Shown in pieces: positions 25,152 through 34,779 of a DNA stretch of 64,000 bases (within the stretch, counting starts at the first letter, position 1; each line of letters opens with the position of its first letter). A program made the position numbers and the translations under genes. This DNA comes from Bradyrhizobium sp. 186 (lineage in GTDB: Bacteria > Pseudomonadota > Alphaproteobacteria > Rhizobiales > Xanthobacteraceae): NCBI RefSeq assembly GCF_023101685.1, contig NZ_CP082164.1:8556001-8620000 (forward strand), given 5' to 3'. Below the pieces are notes generated by a model. That model was not told the DNA's origin, made no database searches, and was given only the letters and a program-made list of their open reading frames with translations.

Positions 25152-25177
25152 TTGATGGCAATTGGCGGCTTCGCGGC

Positions 25178-26536
25178 TCATGCGATCTGGCGGCCGGCTG
25201 CCGGTGTCCTGCCGAATTCACTGGAAAGGTCGACCGCGACAGACTTCGGCAGGCAGAGGACATTAACCGCCGCCGTCATGAGGGCGATCGCGATCGGATA
25301 GATCAGGCCGGCGTAGATGTTGCCGGTGTAGCTGACGAGCGAGAGGCTGATCAGCGGAACGAAGCCGCCGAATATCCCGGTGCCGATGTGATAGGGAAGC
25401 GACAGCGAAGTATATCGCAGCCGCGCCGGAAAGAGCTCGACGAGAAACGCGGCATTCGGCCCGTAGACCAGCGCTACGAAGATGAGTTGCGCCAGGATAA
25501 GCGCCGTGACGGCCACGTAATTGTGCGCAGCCGCGGCGCTCGCAATGCCCATGTAGATAGGAACGTAGAGCGCGGCGGCAAGCAAAAGGCCCGTGACGAT
25601 CAGCGGCCGGCGTCCGATGCGGTCTGACAAGGCCCCGCTCACGACGATCAGGGGCGTGCCGATGGCTAGAGCAACGGCGACGCAGACATTCGCCGTCAGG
25701 AAGTCCACCTTGAGAACGCTCTGCAGGAAATACAGCGCGTAGAATTGCCCGGTGTACCACACGCATCCCAGACCCGCCGTCGCACCGAAGAGAGCATAGA
25801 GCGCATAACCCAATCCTTGTCTCGTGCCGAAACTTTCGCGAACCGGCGCGCGCGAGACCTTGCCGGCCTGGCGCATCTGCGCGAAAACCGGCGACTCGCT
25901 GAGCTTGAGACGAAGATAGATCGAAATCACGACGAGAAGTGCAGACAGCAAGAACGGGATACGCCATCCCCAAGCACGGAATGCTTCCTCCCCGAGCGAT
26001 AGCCGACACGCCAGCACGACCAGAATTGCAACAAAGAAGCCCAAGGTGGCGGTGGTCTGGATGAAGCTAGTGAAGAAGCCACGACGGTTTGCCGGTGCAT
26101 GCTCAGCGACATAGATGGCAGCGCCACCGTACTCGCCGCCGATGGCCAAGCCCTGTACCAGTCGGAGCACGACCAGCGCGACAGGTGCGGCAAAGCCGAT
26201 ACTTGCATATGTCGGCAAAAGACCGACCGCGGTGGTCGCAATTCCCATTAAGATAAGTGTCAGCAGAAACGTGTGCTTGCGTCCCAATCGGTCGCCAAGA
26301 CTGCCGAACAGGATGGCACCGAACGGCCGGATGACAAATCCGGTAGCAAAGGTTGCAACGCTGATCAGGACGGCGGCGGTGGGATCGTTGGCGGGATAAA
26401 AAAGGGTCGAAAAGAACACGGCAAGGCTTCCATAGAGATAGAAGTCATACCACTCGATAATCGTGCCCGCACTTGAGGCAAGCACCACCGTCCAGATTCC
26501 CAGGTTCGGGGCGTCCGCTTTAGGTTCGCTCATCAT
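25178..26536 (-). CDS. MFS transporter, metabolite:H+ symporter (MHS) family
   Basis: 452-aa twelve-helix inner-membrane symporter. MHS features are the N-terminal SSAGTIIEWYDFYLYGSLAVFF in part, FGSLGDRLGRKHTF (loop 2-3 motif), QGLAIGGEYGGAAIYVAEHAP, and the C-terminal half with SGALSDRIGRRP. Family members import organic acids, shikimate, citrate, proline or betaine. Two consecutive ATGs (26536, 26533) follow AAGGAGAG and either may be used. It lies downstream of the nitronate monooxygenase gene on the same strand, with a GC hairpin between them, so it may bring in a nitro acid or related carboxylate. Confidence 0.9.
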   Translation of the reverse strand: MMSEPKADAPNLGIWTVVLASSAGTIIEWYDFYLYGSLAVFFSTLFYPANDPTAAVLISVATFATGFVIRPFGAILFGSLGDRLGRKHTFLLTLILMGIATTAVGLLPTYASIGFAAPVALVVLRLVQGLAIGGEYGGAAIYVAEHAPANRRGFFTSFIQTTATLGFFVAILVVLACRLSLGEEAFRAWGWRIPFLLSALLVVISIYLRLKLSESPVFAQMRQAGKVSRAPVRESFGTRQGLGYALYALFGATAGLGCVWYTGQFYALYFLQSVLKVDFLTANVCVAVALAIGTPLIVVSGALSDRIGRRPLIVTGLLLAAALYVPIYMGIASAAAAHNYVAVTALILAQLIFVALVYGPNAAFLVELFPARLRYTSLSLPYHIGTGIFGGFVPLISLSLVSYTGNIYAGLIYPIAIALMTAAVNVLCLPKSVAVDLSSEFGRTPAAGRQIA

Positions 26537-26573
26537 ATCTCTCCTTCGGCCTTGTTGGGCACGTGTTTTCGCG

Positions 26574-26599
26574 GGCGCGTGCGCCGCAGCGCACGCGCC
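26574..26599. repeat. GC-rich perfect hairpin between nitronate monooxygenase and transporter genes
   Basis: GGCGCGTGCGC (26574-26584) pairs with GCGCACGCGCC (26589-26599) around CGCA. It sits in the 100-bp gap between the nmo stop and the transporter start on the same strand and lacks a T-run. Likely a stem that sets differential expression or mRNA processing. Confidence 0.6.
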
Positions 26600-26636
26600 G
26601 TTTCCACCCGGCAATACGTAGAAAGTTGCGGACCCG

Positions 26637-27626
26637 TTAGGCCGCGATAGAATTTCGCGTCGGCACGTAGCGCGCAAGACATGCGCTTGCTTCTGCTGAA
26701 ATGCGCTTCACCAGCTCACCGGCGGTTGGAATGTCGTTGATGAGGCCGATTGCTTCTCCGACCGTGACATTAGCGGTATCGTAATCGCCGGAGACCCACG
26801 CCTTCTCGACGCGCTGCAGCTCGGCTTCTTGCAATGTGCGCAGCTCGTCTTCCCGGCCATGCCACCTTTCGATGAAGCCGTTCTTCATCAGGCGCCCAGT
26901 GTACTCCGGGGGCCAAGCCTTCTTGCGGACAACGTCGTAGACACGCGTCCTGATCGTTTCATCGCCGGTGGCTGCGAGCACTTTTTCCTTGGCGTTGCGA
27001 TGAATGACAGATTCTTGCGTGGCCCAAAACCGCGATCCGATCAAAGCACCGTCGGCACCGAGCATCAACGCTGCGGCGAGACCGCGCCCGTCAGCAATGC
27101 CTCCGGCGGCAAGAAGGAGAACGCGCGGCGCTCTTTGCGTGATCATATCAGCGACCGCTGGAACGAACGGCATCGTCGAGCGCGCCGTGAGTCCGTGGCC
27201 ACCGGCCTCCGTGCCCTGTGCGATAATAACGTCCGCGCCGACATCGATCGCCCGCCGGGCATGCTCGAGCGTATGCACCTGACAGATCAGCGGGATGCCG
27301 GCCTGCTTCACTTTCGGGGCATATGGCGCAGGATCCGAGAACGACAGCATGATCGCTTTCTTGTGCCGCTCCAGAGCGAGATCGAGCAGACCCGGATCAT
27401 TCGCCAGCGCCCAGGTGATGAATCCACAGCCGACGTCTGGGCGGCTCACCTTTGCGGACTGTTCTTCGAACCAGGCGCGGTTGGCATAACCGCCGCCAAG
27501 AAGGCCCAGAGCACCTGCCGCGGAAACCGCGGAGGCCAGCTCGCCGCCGGAGGCCGGATCCATCGGCGCCAGCACAATCGGGTGCTCGAGCCCAAAAAAT
27601 TCGGTCAATCTCGTCTTGATAGCCAT
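26637..27626 (-). CDS. Nitronate monooxygenase (2-nitropropane dioxygenase family)
   Basis: 329-aa FMN enzyme oxidising alkyl nitronates such as propionate 3-nitronate to an oxo acid plus nitrite/nitrate. It begins MAIKTRLTEFFGLEHPIVLAPM, the class I start. FMN-binding and catalytic features are IAQGTEAGGHG with His144, LLAAGGIADGRGLAAALMLGADG, and ALIGSRFWATQES. GGAAGAG precedes the ATG at 27626; earlier codons are not conserved. It is divergent from a LysR gene (27743) and upstream of the MHS transporter. With 3-nitropropionate as substrate the product would be malonate semialdehyde, matching mmsA 2 kb away. The family also includes enzymes with other reactions, so the substrate is inference. 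Confidence 0.88.
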   Translation of the reverse strand: MAIKTRLTEFFGLEHPIVLAPMDPASGGELASAVSAAGALGLLGGGYANRAWFEEQSAKVSRPDVGCGFITWALANDPGLLDLALERHKKAIMLSFSDPAPYAPKVKQAGIPLICQVHTLEHARRAIDVGADVIIAQGTEAGGHGLTARSTMPFVPAVADMITQRAPRVLLLAAGGIADGRGLAAALMLGADGALIGSRFWATQESVIHRNAKEKVLAATGDETIRTRVYDVVRKKAWPPEYTGRLMKNGFIERWHGREDELRTLQEAELQRVEKAWVSGDYDTANVTVGEAIGLINDIPTAGELVKRISAEASACLARYVPTRNSIAA

Positions 27627-27742
27627 GTCTCTTCCTCTTTCTAGGCTCGGTTCCCGCCCTGGATACTGGGAAGCTAGATCGGCTATTGACAACATAAAAG
27701 TGATTATTATTGATCAGAGTCATCATTCCCGGAGATGACCAT

Positions 27743-28690
27743 ATGGACAGTACGGATCTGAATTTCTTTTCCGCGGTCGCCTTGGCCGGCGGAATCGGCC
27801 GCGCCGCCCACGATCTCCACACCGTCCAATCGAACGTGACCCAGCGAATTCGAGCGCTGGAGAACCAGCTCGGCGTCCAACTTTTTCATCGATCCAAGAA
27901 AGGCGTCACGCTCACCTCGATGGGCAGCAGGCTGCTCCCCTACGCCAAGCGGATCAGCGATCTGTTGGCCGAGGCGCATTGCGCAGTGAAGGACGAGGCG
28001 TGGCCGGGCGGCGAACTGCGCATTGGGTCGATGGAGACGACGGCGGCGTTACGCCTACCACCGTTGCTCACCCATTACGGCATCGCTTATCCCGATGTTG
28101 ACGTCCAAATCGAGACGGGCCCGACCGCAGCGCTGGTCGACTGCGTATTGTCTCGGAAGCTTGATGGAGCTTTTGTCTCTGCACCGGTCACGCACGGTGA
28201 ACTGACCTGCACACCGATCGTGGAGGAGGAGCTGGTGCTGATCACGCCGCCGATGGTGACGTCCCCCCAACACCTCAGCAAATTCCTGGCTTCGGGAAGC
28301 GGCCGGAAGGTGATCGTGTTTCGCGCCGGTTGCTCCTATCGACAGCGGCTGTCGGAATATCTTGCGCATCGTGGTTTCGTCGACCTGCGCTGGATGGAAA
28401 TGGGAACGCTCGACGGAATCATCGGTTGTGTGGCGGCTTCGGTCGGGCTGTCATTGGTGCCGCGCGTCGTCGGTGATTCTGCCGAACGACAGGGCTTGAT
28501 CCACCTGCATTCATTACCGAACGGGACCGGCAGGGCCACCACGGTTTTCGTTCATCGCAAGGACGCGTTCGTGTCCTCCGCCCTGCGGGCATTCATGGAA
28601 TGCGCCGGATCGGGAACGAACCAAACAGCCCCGCCCGAGAAACCGGCAGTGGCGCTCAAGCAGCCTCGAAAGACGACCTCGCCGCCTTGA
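27743..28690 (+). CDS. LysR-family regulator, paralogue of the one at 17994
   Basis: 315-aa LysR protein. The HTH is at residues 4-60 ([45 protein letters not shown]), and the effector domain contains [43 protein letters not shown] and [16 protein letters not shown]. It is clearly paralogous to the regulator at 17994-18857. The ATG at 27743 after CGGAGATGACC fits the family; eleven earlier codons are open. It diverges from the nitronate monooxygenase gene, the classical LysR arrangement, and its 3' end overlaps the next LysR gene by 35 bp tail to tail. Confidence 0.91.
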   Translation: MDSTDLNFFSAVALAGGIGRAAHDLHTVQSNVTQRIRALENQLGVQLFHRSKKGVTLTSMGSRLLPYAKRISDLLAEAHCAVKDEAWPGGELRIGSMETTAALRLPPLLTHYGIAYPDVDVQIETGPTAALVDCVLSRKLDGAFVSAPVTHGELTCTPIVEEELVLITPPMVTSPQHLSKFLASGSGRKVIVFRAGCSYRQRLSEYLAHRGFVDLRWMEMGTLDGIIGCVAASVGLSLVPRVVGDSAERQGLIHLHSLPNGTGRATTVFVHRKDAFVSSALRAFMECAGSGTNQTAPPEKPAVALKQPRKTTSPP

Positions 28691-29543
28691 CTGAGGTCAC
28701 GATGAAGCGATGCACTTCCGCAACGCGCCGCGTTTCGTGCGTATCGGGATGTGAGGTCAGCCAGTAATTCCGCACGAAACGGATGTCGGGAAGCAGACGC
28801 CGCAATTCGGGATAGCGCTGGGCCACGTAATCATGAAGTATTCCGACGCCGTGTCCACCACGAACGGCCTCCATCTGCGCAACGACGCTGCCGCATTCAT
28901 AGCGTCGCGACATGAGCCGGCCGAGCACCGAGGCATAGTCCAATGCCCTGCTGTAGACGAAATCTTCGACCTGGGTGACGAACAGGCGGCCGGCAAGATC
29001 GGCCTGCGTCTTGATGGGACCCTCGCGCGCCAGATAGGCATCAGCAGCATAGACACTGAGCGTGTAGTCGGTGAGCTTGGACAGGATCAGCTTGCCCTGC
29101 TTGGGCCGGTCCAGCGTGATCGCAACGTCAGCCTCGCGCCTTGACAGTGAGAATGTACGCGGAAGCGGCACGAGTTGAATGACAAGGCCCGGGTGCTTCG
29201 CTGCCAGCGCGCCCAGCCGATCGGCCAGGAAGTAGTTGCCAAGCCCGTCCGGCGCCCCTACGCGCACCGTTCCGGTGAGGGCCTCGGCGGCGCCTCCAAT
29301 GCTCGATCCCACTTTGAGGAATTCGCTCTCTGCGCGCTCGGCAGCCGCGACAAGCGCCTCGCCCGCCGCCGTCAGCGTGCAGCCTGTAGTGTGTCGTTCG
29401 AGCAGTTTGGCATTCAAGCCACTCTCCAGCGCGGTCAGTTGCCGGGCGACCGTTGCATGGTTCAGTCGTAGGCTTTTCGAGGCCTTCAGAATCTGGCCGG
29501 CACGCGCCACCTCCAGGAATATCCGAACGCGCTCCCAATCCAT
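28656..29543 (-). CDS. LysR-family regulator divergent from mmsA
   Basis: 295-aa LysR regulator of a different subgroup from its neighbour. The HTH starts [24 protein letters not shown], then [25 protein letters not shown]. The effector domain has [21 protein letters not shown] and [15 protein letters not shown]. The 106-bp gap to the mmsA start contains an AT-rich GCATTTTTATGC inverted repeat. Position suggests control of mmsA in response to a semialdehyde precursor or amino-acid breakdown signal. Confidence 0.92.
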   Translation of the reverse strand: MDWERVRIFLEVARAGQILKASKSLRLNHATVARQLTALESGLNAKLLERHTTGCTLTAAGEALVAAAERAESEFLKVGSSIGGAAEALTGTVRVGAPDGLGNYFLADRLGALAAKHPGLVIQLVPLPRTFSLSRREADVAITLDRPKQGKLILSKLTDYTLSVYAADAYLAREGPIKTQADLAGRLFVTQVEDFVYSRALDYASVLGRLMSRRYECGSVVAQMEAVRGGHGVGILHDYVAQRYPELRRLLPDIRFVRNYWLTSHPDTHETRRVAEVHRFIVTSVKAARSSFEAA

Positions 29544-29649
29544 TGACTACACTTTCTGCACAACGGAGCCGCGAATTCGGCCGTTGATGCCGCATTTTTA
29601 TGCGCTGCATATCTGGCTCGATCAAGCATCATGTTAGGGAGAGCAGCCA

Positions 29650-31149
29650 ATGCCCGTGACTATTCCGAACTTCATCAATGGCGAGTTGGTGCCGAACCGG
29701 GGCCCTCGCACCGCGCCGGTTTACAATCCCGCGACCGGCGAGCAATCGGCAACGCTCGGACTTGCCACGGCGCAAGACGTGAGGTCGGCCGCCGCGGCGG
29801 CCCGCAAGGCCTTTCCGGCCTGGGCGAACACACCGCCACTGCGGCGTGCGCGTATTCTCAATCGTTTCCTGCGGATCATGGAGGATCGAATCGATGAACT
29901 TGCCCAAGTGATCACCGCCGAACACGGCAAGGTGCTCTCGGACGCGAAGGGCGAGATCCAACGCGGCATGGAGGTGGTGGAGTTCGCGACCGGCGCGCCG
30001 CAACTGCTCAAGGGAGAGATCAGCGAGAATGTCGGGACCCGTGTCGACAGCCATTCGCTGCGTCAACCGCTCGGGGTGGTCGCTGGCATCACGCCATTCA
30101 ATTTCCCGGCGATGGTCCCGATGTGGATGTTCCCGGTTGCGCTGGCCTGCGGCAATACGTTTATCCTCAAGCCGTCGGAGCGCGATCCCTCGGCCTCGCT
30201 CGTGCTTGCGCAGTGGCTGAAGGAGGCCGGGCTGCCCGACGGCGTGTTCAACGTCGTGCATGGCGACAAGGAAGCGGTGGATGCCATTCTAACCGATCCG
30301 GACATCGTCGCGGTCAGCTTCGTCGGCTCGACGCCGATTGCGCGATACATCTATGAGACGGCGACCAGCCACGGCAAGCGCTGCCAGGCGCTGGGCGGCG
30401 CCAAGAACCACATGATCGTGATGCCTGACGCCGACATGGACCAGGCGGTCGACGCTCTCATGGGCGCGGCTTATGGCTCCGCCGGCGAGCGCTGCATGGC
30501 AATCTCGGTAGCCGTTCCGATCGGAGACACGACCGCCGACCGTCTGATCGAAAAGCTGGCGCCCAAGGTCCGCGCGCTTAACATTGGTCCCGGTACCGAC
30601 CCCGATGCCGAGATGGGCCCGCTGGTGACGAAGCAGCACCTCGACAAGGTCCGAGGCTATATTGACGCCGGCGTTGACGAAGGCGCGAAGCTGATTGTGG
30701 ACGGGCGCGATTTCCATCGCCAGGGCTACGAGAAGGGCTACTTCATCGGCGGCAGCCTGTTTGATCGCGCGACCACGGACATGAAGATCTATCGCGAAGA
30801 GATCTTCGGACCGGTGCTCGTGGTGGCTCGGGCCAAGTCCTATGACGACGCGGCCGACATGATCAACCAGCACGAGTTCGGCAACGGCACTGCAATCTTC
30901 ACCAGGGACGGCGATGCGGCGCGTGAGTTCGCGCATCAGATCCAGGTCGGCATGGTGGGCATCAACGTACCGATCCCGGTGCCGATGGCATTCCATTCGT
31001 TCGGTGGATGGAAAGCCTCTCTGTTCGGCGACCATCACATGCATGGCCCCGAGGGCGTTCGCTTCTATACCAAGCTGAAAACGATCACGACCCGTTGGCC
31101 GACCGGCATCCGGGCAGGCGCCGAGTTCGTGATGCCGACGATGTCCTGA
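29650..31149 (+). CDS. mmsA: CoA-acylating methylmalonate/malonate semialdehyde dehydrogenase
   Basis: 499-aa aldehyde dehydrogenase of the MmsA family, which converts methylmalonate or malonate semialdehyde with CoA and NAD to propionyl-CoA or acetyl-CoA plus CO2. It begins with [10 protein letters not shown]. The conserved [17 protein letters not shown] block is at 146-162, NAD contact [13 protein letters not shown] near 224-236, and the catalytic cysteine is Cys282 in [11 protein letters not shown]. The C-terminus has [21 protein letters not shown] precedes the start. Followed by a strong hairpin terminator. In this context it can accept malonate semialdehyde from nitronate or beta-alanine type breakdown. 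Confidence 0.95.
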   Translation: MPVTIPNFINGELVPNRGPRTAPVYNPATGEQSATLGLATAQDVRSAAAAARKAFPAWANTPPLRRARILNRFLRIMEDRIDELAQVITAEHGKVLSDAKGEIQRGMEVVEFATGAPQLLKGEISENVGTRVDSHSLRQPLGVVAGITPFNFPAMVPMWMFPVALACGNTFILKPSERDPSASLVLAQWLKEAGLPDGVFNVVHGDKEAVDAILTDPDIVAVSFVGSTPIARYIYETATSHGKRCQALGGAKNHMIVMPDADMDQAVDALMGAAYGSAGERCMAISVAVPIGDTTADRLIEKLAPKVRALNIGPGTDPDAEMGPLVTKQHLDKVRGYIDAGVDEGAKLIVDGRDFHRQGYEKGYFIGGSLFDRATTDMKIYREEIFGPVLVVARAKSYDDAADMINQHEFGNGTAIFTRDGDAAREFAHQIQVGMVGINVPIPVPMAFHSFGGWKASLFGDHHMHGPEGVRFYTKLKTITTRWPTGIRAGAEFVMPTMS

Positions 31150-31162
31150 TCTTCTCCAAATG

Positions 31163-31189
31163 GAAGGCCGTGGCAGCTCCACGGCCTTC
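31163..31189. terminator. Hairpin terminator after mmsA
   Basis: GAAGGCCGTGG (31163-31173) pairs perfectly with CCACGGCCTTC (31179-31189), loop CAGCT, 13 bp after the mmsA stop. There is only a weak T-run, but position and stability support termination. Confidence 0.75.
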
Positions 31190-31371
31190 TCAACTCGCCA
31201 GTTGGCGTGGCCGTCAAATGGTGAACTCTGGCAATCGCCGCCAGAGAGGTGAATTCGGCCGATCAATCCGTGAATATCGCCCTAGAATCGTCGGACCGGA
31301 CGCAGATTTGCCCTGTCGATCTCCATCGGAGGCTCGAGGTTGTCATGCTCGCTCTCCTCAGCTCCATTGGG

Positions 31372-32358
31372 TCACTGGGAACGCTCACCTCTCGGCCAAG
31401 CTCCCGTGGTGAGCGCCCTCGGAGAATATTCGACCACCTCTCCGATGAGAGGGATCGCCGCGGCCCGCACTCTCCGGGCAGCTGTGACATGAAGCCGCCA
31501 GGCGCGCTCGGCACCCTTGAAGCCCTGAATCGATGGATCATTCCAGAGCAACTCGATCGTCCCCTGCAGCACTAGGACATCGCCGACGACAAAGTCGACA
31601 AAAAGCAGTCCCGCCCTGGGATTGGACACAAAATTACCGAGCGTGTTGAAAAAGGAATTACCCGCAAAGTCCGGAACGGTGATCTGGTTACCCGCCACGT
31701 CAATAAAGCCCGGCTTGCCGCCGCGGTGAGAAATATCGCAATCGAACGATGATCCGTCATCTGAAGGCGCACATGAGGCGACGTAGAAGGTCGCCGACTG
31801 GCGGATCAGCTCTCGTGCCGCGTCGTCCAAGACGTCGAAAGCCTCCACCTCGCCGGGACCGAGTTGCTCCGGTGCAGCGGATCGTGCCGAGCTGATATGG
31901 CGCGTGTGGATGTATTGAGGGCAATTGCCAAAACTCTGCACGACCGCCACCTCGAAACCTGTCTCGTCGACAGCGATCAGCGTTCCGTTCATGCGGTTTC
32001 GCCGGCGGTTGCTCAGGTCTATGCCCAGCACGCCCAAGCTGGCGCTGACGGAAAGATTCGTTCCGAGCTGGTCGAAGGTCTTCGGTAACGATTCGATGCG
32101 CAACCGTCCTGGATCCGGCGAAGAGACGAATCCGCGCGGGCCAAACAGCATCGAAGGGATCGGCCAGCCCGTTCGGTCCGACGAGCCGACAAGGAGGTAT
32201 TCGAGTCCTGCGAAGAACGCGCGGTGCTGATCGGGCATCCACGTGCGGATGGAGAGTTTGCCGCGGTCGCTCACTCTGTTGGCCACGCCGACGCGTCGCT
32301 GCACGTCGATCTCGCCCTGGTGAAAAGGAGACGAGCTCCGTTCGGAAAGACTGGCCAT
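31372..32358 (-). CDS. Pyridoxamine 5'-phosphate oxidase-like flavin-binding protein
   Basis: 328-aa protein with two split-barrel (PNPOx-like) halves. The first half contains DQHRAFFAGLEYLLVGSSDRTGWPIPSMLFGP in pieces and LGVLGIDLSNRRRNRMNG. The second half contains ATFYVASCAPSDDGSSFDCDISHRGGKPGFI and DFAGNSFFNTLGNFVSNPRAGLLFVDF. This arrangement is common in proteins fused or linked to ferredoxin reductases, but no such domain is attached here. It follows the GST gene by 28 bp on the same strand, so they are likely co-transcribed. Reaction unknown; flavin- or haem-dependent reduction is plausible. Confidence 0.82.
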   Translation of the reverse strand: MASLSERSSSPFHQGEIDVQRRVGVANRVSDRGKLSIRTWMPDQHRAFFAGLEYLLVGSSDRTGWPIPSMLFGPRGFVSSPDPGRLRIESLPKTFDQLGTNLSVSASLGVLGIDLSNRRRNRMNGTLIAVDETGFEVAVVQSFGNCPQYIHTRHISSARSAAPEQLGPGEVEAFDVLDDAARELIRQSATFYVASCAPSDDGSSFDCDISHRGGKPGFIDVAGNQITVPDFAGNSFFNTLGNFVSNPRAGLLFVDFVVGDVLVLQGTIELLWNDPSIQGFKGAERAWRLHVTAARRVRAAAIPLIGEVVEYSPRALTTGAWPRGERSQ

Positions 32359-32386
32359 GAGCGCACCTCGAAAGAAGGTTAGCCGA

Positions 32387-32998
32387 TCAGCTCGCAGGCG
32401 CGCTTGGCATCTGCTGAAAATTCGGAAGTGCTTCCAGCCGCCCCAGCCAGGCGACAATGTTCGGGTAGGACGACAGTTCAATGCCTCCCTCGGGAGCGGC
32501 CCGCGTGTAGCTGTAGCAGGCGAGATCAGCCACGGTCGGATGGGTTGCCGCGAGAAAATTGTGCTTCGCAAGATGACCATCCATCACGCTGAACAGACTG
32601 CTGGCGATCTCGGCCGCTTGCCGGCCATCGACGGTCAATTTGAACACCTTGCCCAGCCGAGCTGTCGCTGGTCCATATGCGAGCTGTCCTGCTGCCACGG
32701 ACAGCCAACGTTGCACGGCAGCCGCACCAACGGGATCTTCCGGAAGCCACGTCTCGGTAGTGTCGTAGCGTTTGGCCAGATAGATGAGGATTGCGTTGGA
32801 ATCGGCAACGACGGTGCCATCATCGTCGATCACAGGTATCTGCCCGAACGGGTTCATTGCGAGATAGTCCGGCGTCTTCCGCCCGGCAGGTGGCGTCGGG
32901 ATCAACTCGTAAGAGAGCGAGAGAAGGCCGAGCAAGAGCTCGACCCGGTGGCTGTGTCCCGACAATTTGCCGCCATAGAGCTTGATCGTAGCTGACAT
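32387..32998 (-). CDS. Glutathione S-transferase family protein
   Basis: 203-aa GST. The thioredoxin-like N-terminal domain is at 1-80 (LYGGKLSGHSHRVELLLGLL, NPFGQIPVIDDDGTVVADSNAILIYLA). The all-helical C-terminal domain carries FLAATHPTVADLACYSY, the N-capping box region. The ATG at 32998 is preferred over an upstream TTG at 33022. It is upstream of the PNPOx-like gene on the same strand. Bacterial GSTs conjugate or isomerise electrophiles; near nitrilase and sulfite-oxidase genes a role in handling reactive nitriles or isothiocyanates is possible but speculative. Confidence 0.9.
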   Translation of the reverse strand: MSATIKLYGGKLSGHSHRVELLLGLLSLSYELIPTPPAGRKTPDYLAMNPFGQIPVIDDDGTVVADSNAILIYLAKRYDTTETWLPEDPVGAAAVQRWLSVAAGQLAYGPATARLGKVFKLTVDGRQAAEIASSLFSVMDGHLAKHNFLAATHPTVADLACYSYTRAAPEGGIELSSYPNIVAWLGRLEALPNFQQMPSAPAS

Positions 32999-33189
32999 TC
33001 CCAACTCGCTTTCGCTATTCAAACATTGTCCCGGTACTTATCATTTCCCATTCGGGCGATAATCGAGTGTTCCTTCAATTTACCATTGCGGTTCTCGCAA
33101 CGATCCAGACGAGCAAAGTGACTGGCCGGTCGAGGTGTTGAATTGCCGGCCCTCGTTTCTGCGTCCAGGGCTTTGCCCTTCTATCCTCT

Positions 33190-33512
33190 GAACTCCCCGA
33201 GATAGCGCTCGCACAACACGTTCTTCTGAGTCTCTCCGCATGCTATTCGGGGGCAGCTCGATCGCGCAGAAATCGCGGTTCGGCAGCTTGTAGGCAGCCA
33301 GCCGCCCTTCAGCACCGCGACAATGTCCGTTTCCCGAGCAGCGCCTCCTGCCGTCGGACGACGGCCGCGACAACTCGCTCGCCGAAATCAGGATGCGGCA
33401 GTCCGACGACCGCGCTTTCGAGCACATCTGGAATGAGGTCGATCTCGATCTCGACCTCCTTCGGATGAACGTTGTAACCGCCCGAAACGATCACATCCTT
33501 CGCGCGCCGACC
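33190..33512 (-). pseudogene. Remnant of an AMP-forming acyl-CoA synthetase, C-terminal domain
   Basis: Translation gives VIVSGGYNVHPKEVEIEID and VVGLPHPDFGERVVAAVVRR, the C-terminal hinge of AMP-binding synthetases. The frame is then lost near 33330 and resumes in other frames as GRLAAYKLPNRDF and IELPPNSM, where the catalytic-lysine loop should be. At least two frameshifts are needed, and the entire N-terminal domain upstream of 33512 is missing. A malonyl-CoA synthetase (MatB)-like origin is possible. Clearly non-functional. Confidence 0.8.
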
Positions 33513-33610
33513 TTCAAAGGGAGCCGACGGCGGAACGCCCGAGCTCTGTCGGTCACTGCCTCCAACAGCTCGCTGAGACAGCGCTTCATCTCGGCCACTT
33601 GATGGATCAC

Positions 33611-34687
33611 TCAGTCCGCAACTGCCCGCTCCAACTCGGCCGCTCTGGGTCTGACCGTCTCGCGCTGCGACGACTGGACCGGCCGTTCGTCCCCCTCGCC
33701 CGCCTCCATGTCGATAAAGATGGCCGGCTCGCGCTGCGACCGGTCAATCGTCAGCGAAAACACATCGAAACGATTGTAGTAGCCGACGACGTCGTGAAAT
33801 TGCTTCGGTTCGACGCATTGCGCGACGTCGATATCGGCATATGCGATACCTTCGCTGTCTGAGAGAACGTCGCTGACAATCTGCCCGGTTGGATCGAGGA
33901 TCATCGATACAGCATTCGGTGTGCCCTCGATCAGATCCAGCATGGCGGGGTTCGCCTGTCCGAGCGCATCCTTCATACCTACGTCCATGCAGGCGGACGA
34001 AACGATGTTGAAGCATTTGGCTTCAAACGAATGAGCTCCAGCCCGGATCTCAATGGCCCTGCGTAGGTCATAGCCCCCCTTCTCCTTGGAGGGACGCGTC
34101 GGCCAGATCGGCGGGTAGGTCGAAATATGAACTTGCTCGCCCTGCGCCATCAATGAATAGCGGGCAAGTGGATTCGTATTCTCACCACAAATCAGCATGC
34201 CAATGCGGCCGATAGGGGTCTGCGCGACGCGCAATCCGCGCGCATCTCCGGCAGCCCAGACCAGCTTCTCGTAAAAGGTCGGAACGAGCTTGCGATGATG
34301 ATTGAGGATCGATCCATCTTGGCCGATCAAAAGATTGGAGTTCCAGATGCAGCCAAGGCTGGCAACCGTTCCTTCCGTAAAACCGATAGAGACTACGACG
34401 TTGTGGCGCTTGGCCGCCATCCTGACCTTCGTCAATTCCGGGCTGTCGAGCCGCAATGCCTGGGCCGACAACGCTCTGAAGAAATCATGAGACATGATCG
34501 GCGCCTGCAGCGCCGCCCACACGGGAAAACCGGGAATGAACGATTCCGGGAAAGCAACGAGCGAGGCGCCGTTGCGTGCCGCCTCGGCGATGAGGTCGCA
34601 GGCCTTGTCTGCACTTTTGGCCGCGTCGAGGAAAACTGAAGATGTGTGGCACGCGGCAGCTTTGAAGCGCGGCAAATTCGACGGCAT
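33611..34687 (-). CDS. Nitrilase
   Basis: 358-aa C-N hydrolase hydrolysing nitriles to carboxylic acids and ammonia. The catalytic triad is visible: Glu48 in VAFPESFIPGFP, Lys133 in HHRKLVPTF and Cys167 in MLICGENTNPLAR, with a second Glu at about 140. The ICGENTNP form is shared by nitrilases acting on aliphatic or arylaceto-nitriles. The start at 34687 (MPSNLPRFKAAACHTSS) is chosen because the longer open frame up to 34900 runs into the upstream gene's tail. It is downstream of the sulfite-oxidase-like gene with a 92-bp gap. Together with the aldoxime dehydratase 15 kb away it completes an aldoxime to acid route. Confidence 0.93.
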   Translation of the reverse strand: MPSNLPRFKAAACHTSSVFLDAAKSADKACDLIAEAARNGASLVAFPESFIPGFPVWAALQAPIMSHDFFRALSAQALRLDSPELTKVRMAAKRHNVVVSIGFTEGTVASLGCIWNSNLLIGQDGSILNHHRKLVPTFYEKLVWAAGDARGLRVAQTPIGRIGMLICGENTNPLARYSLMAQGEQVHISTYPPIWPTRPSKEKGGYDLRRAIEIRAGAHSFEAKCFNIVSSACMDVGMKDALGQANPAMLDLIEGTPNAVSMILDPTGQIVSDVLSDSEGIAYADIDVAQCVEPKQFHDVVGYYNRFDVFSLTIDRSQREPAIFIDMEAGEGDERPVQSSQRETVRPRAAELERAVAD

Positions 34688-34779
34688 TTGAGACGATCCT
34701 CTCGGTTTCTGGCACCACAGATTAGTCTTTCGCCGGCGGGTGGCGAATGCGGAAAATCTGCACGAGCGGTTGCGCGTCT

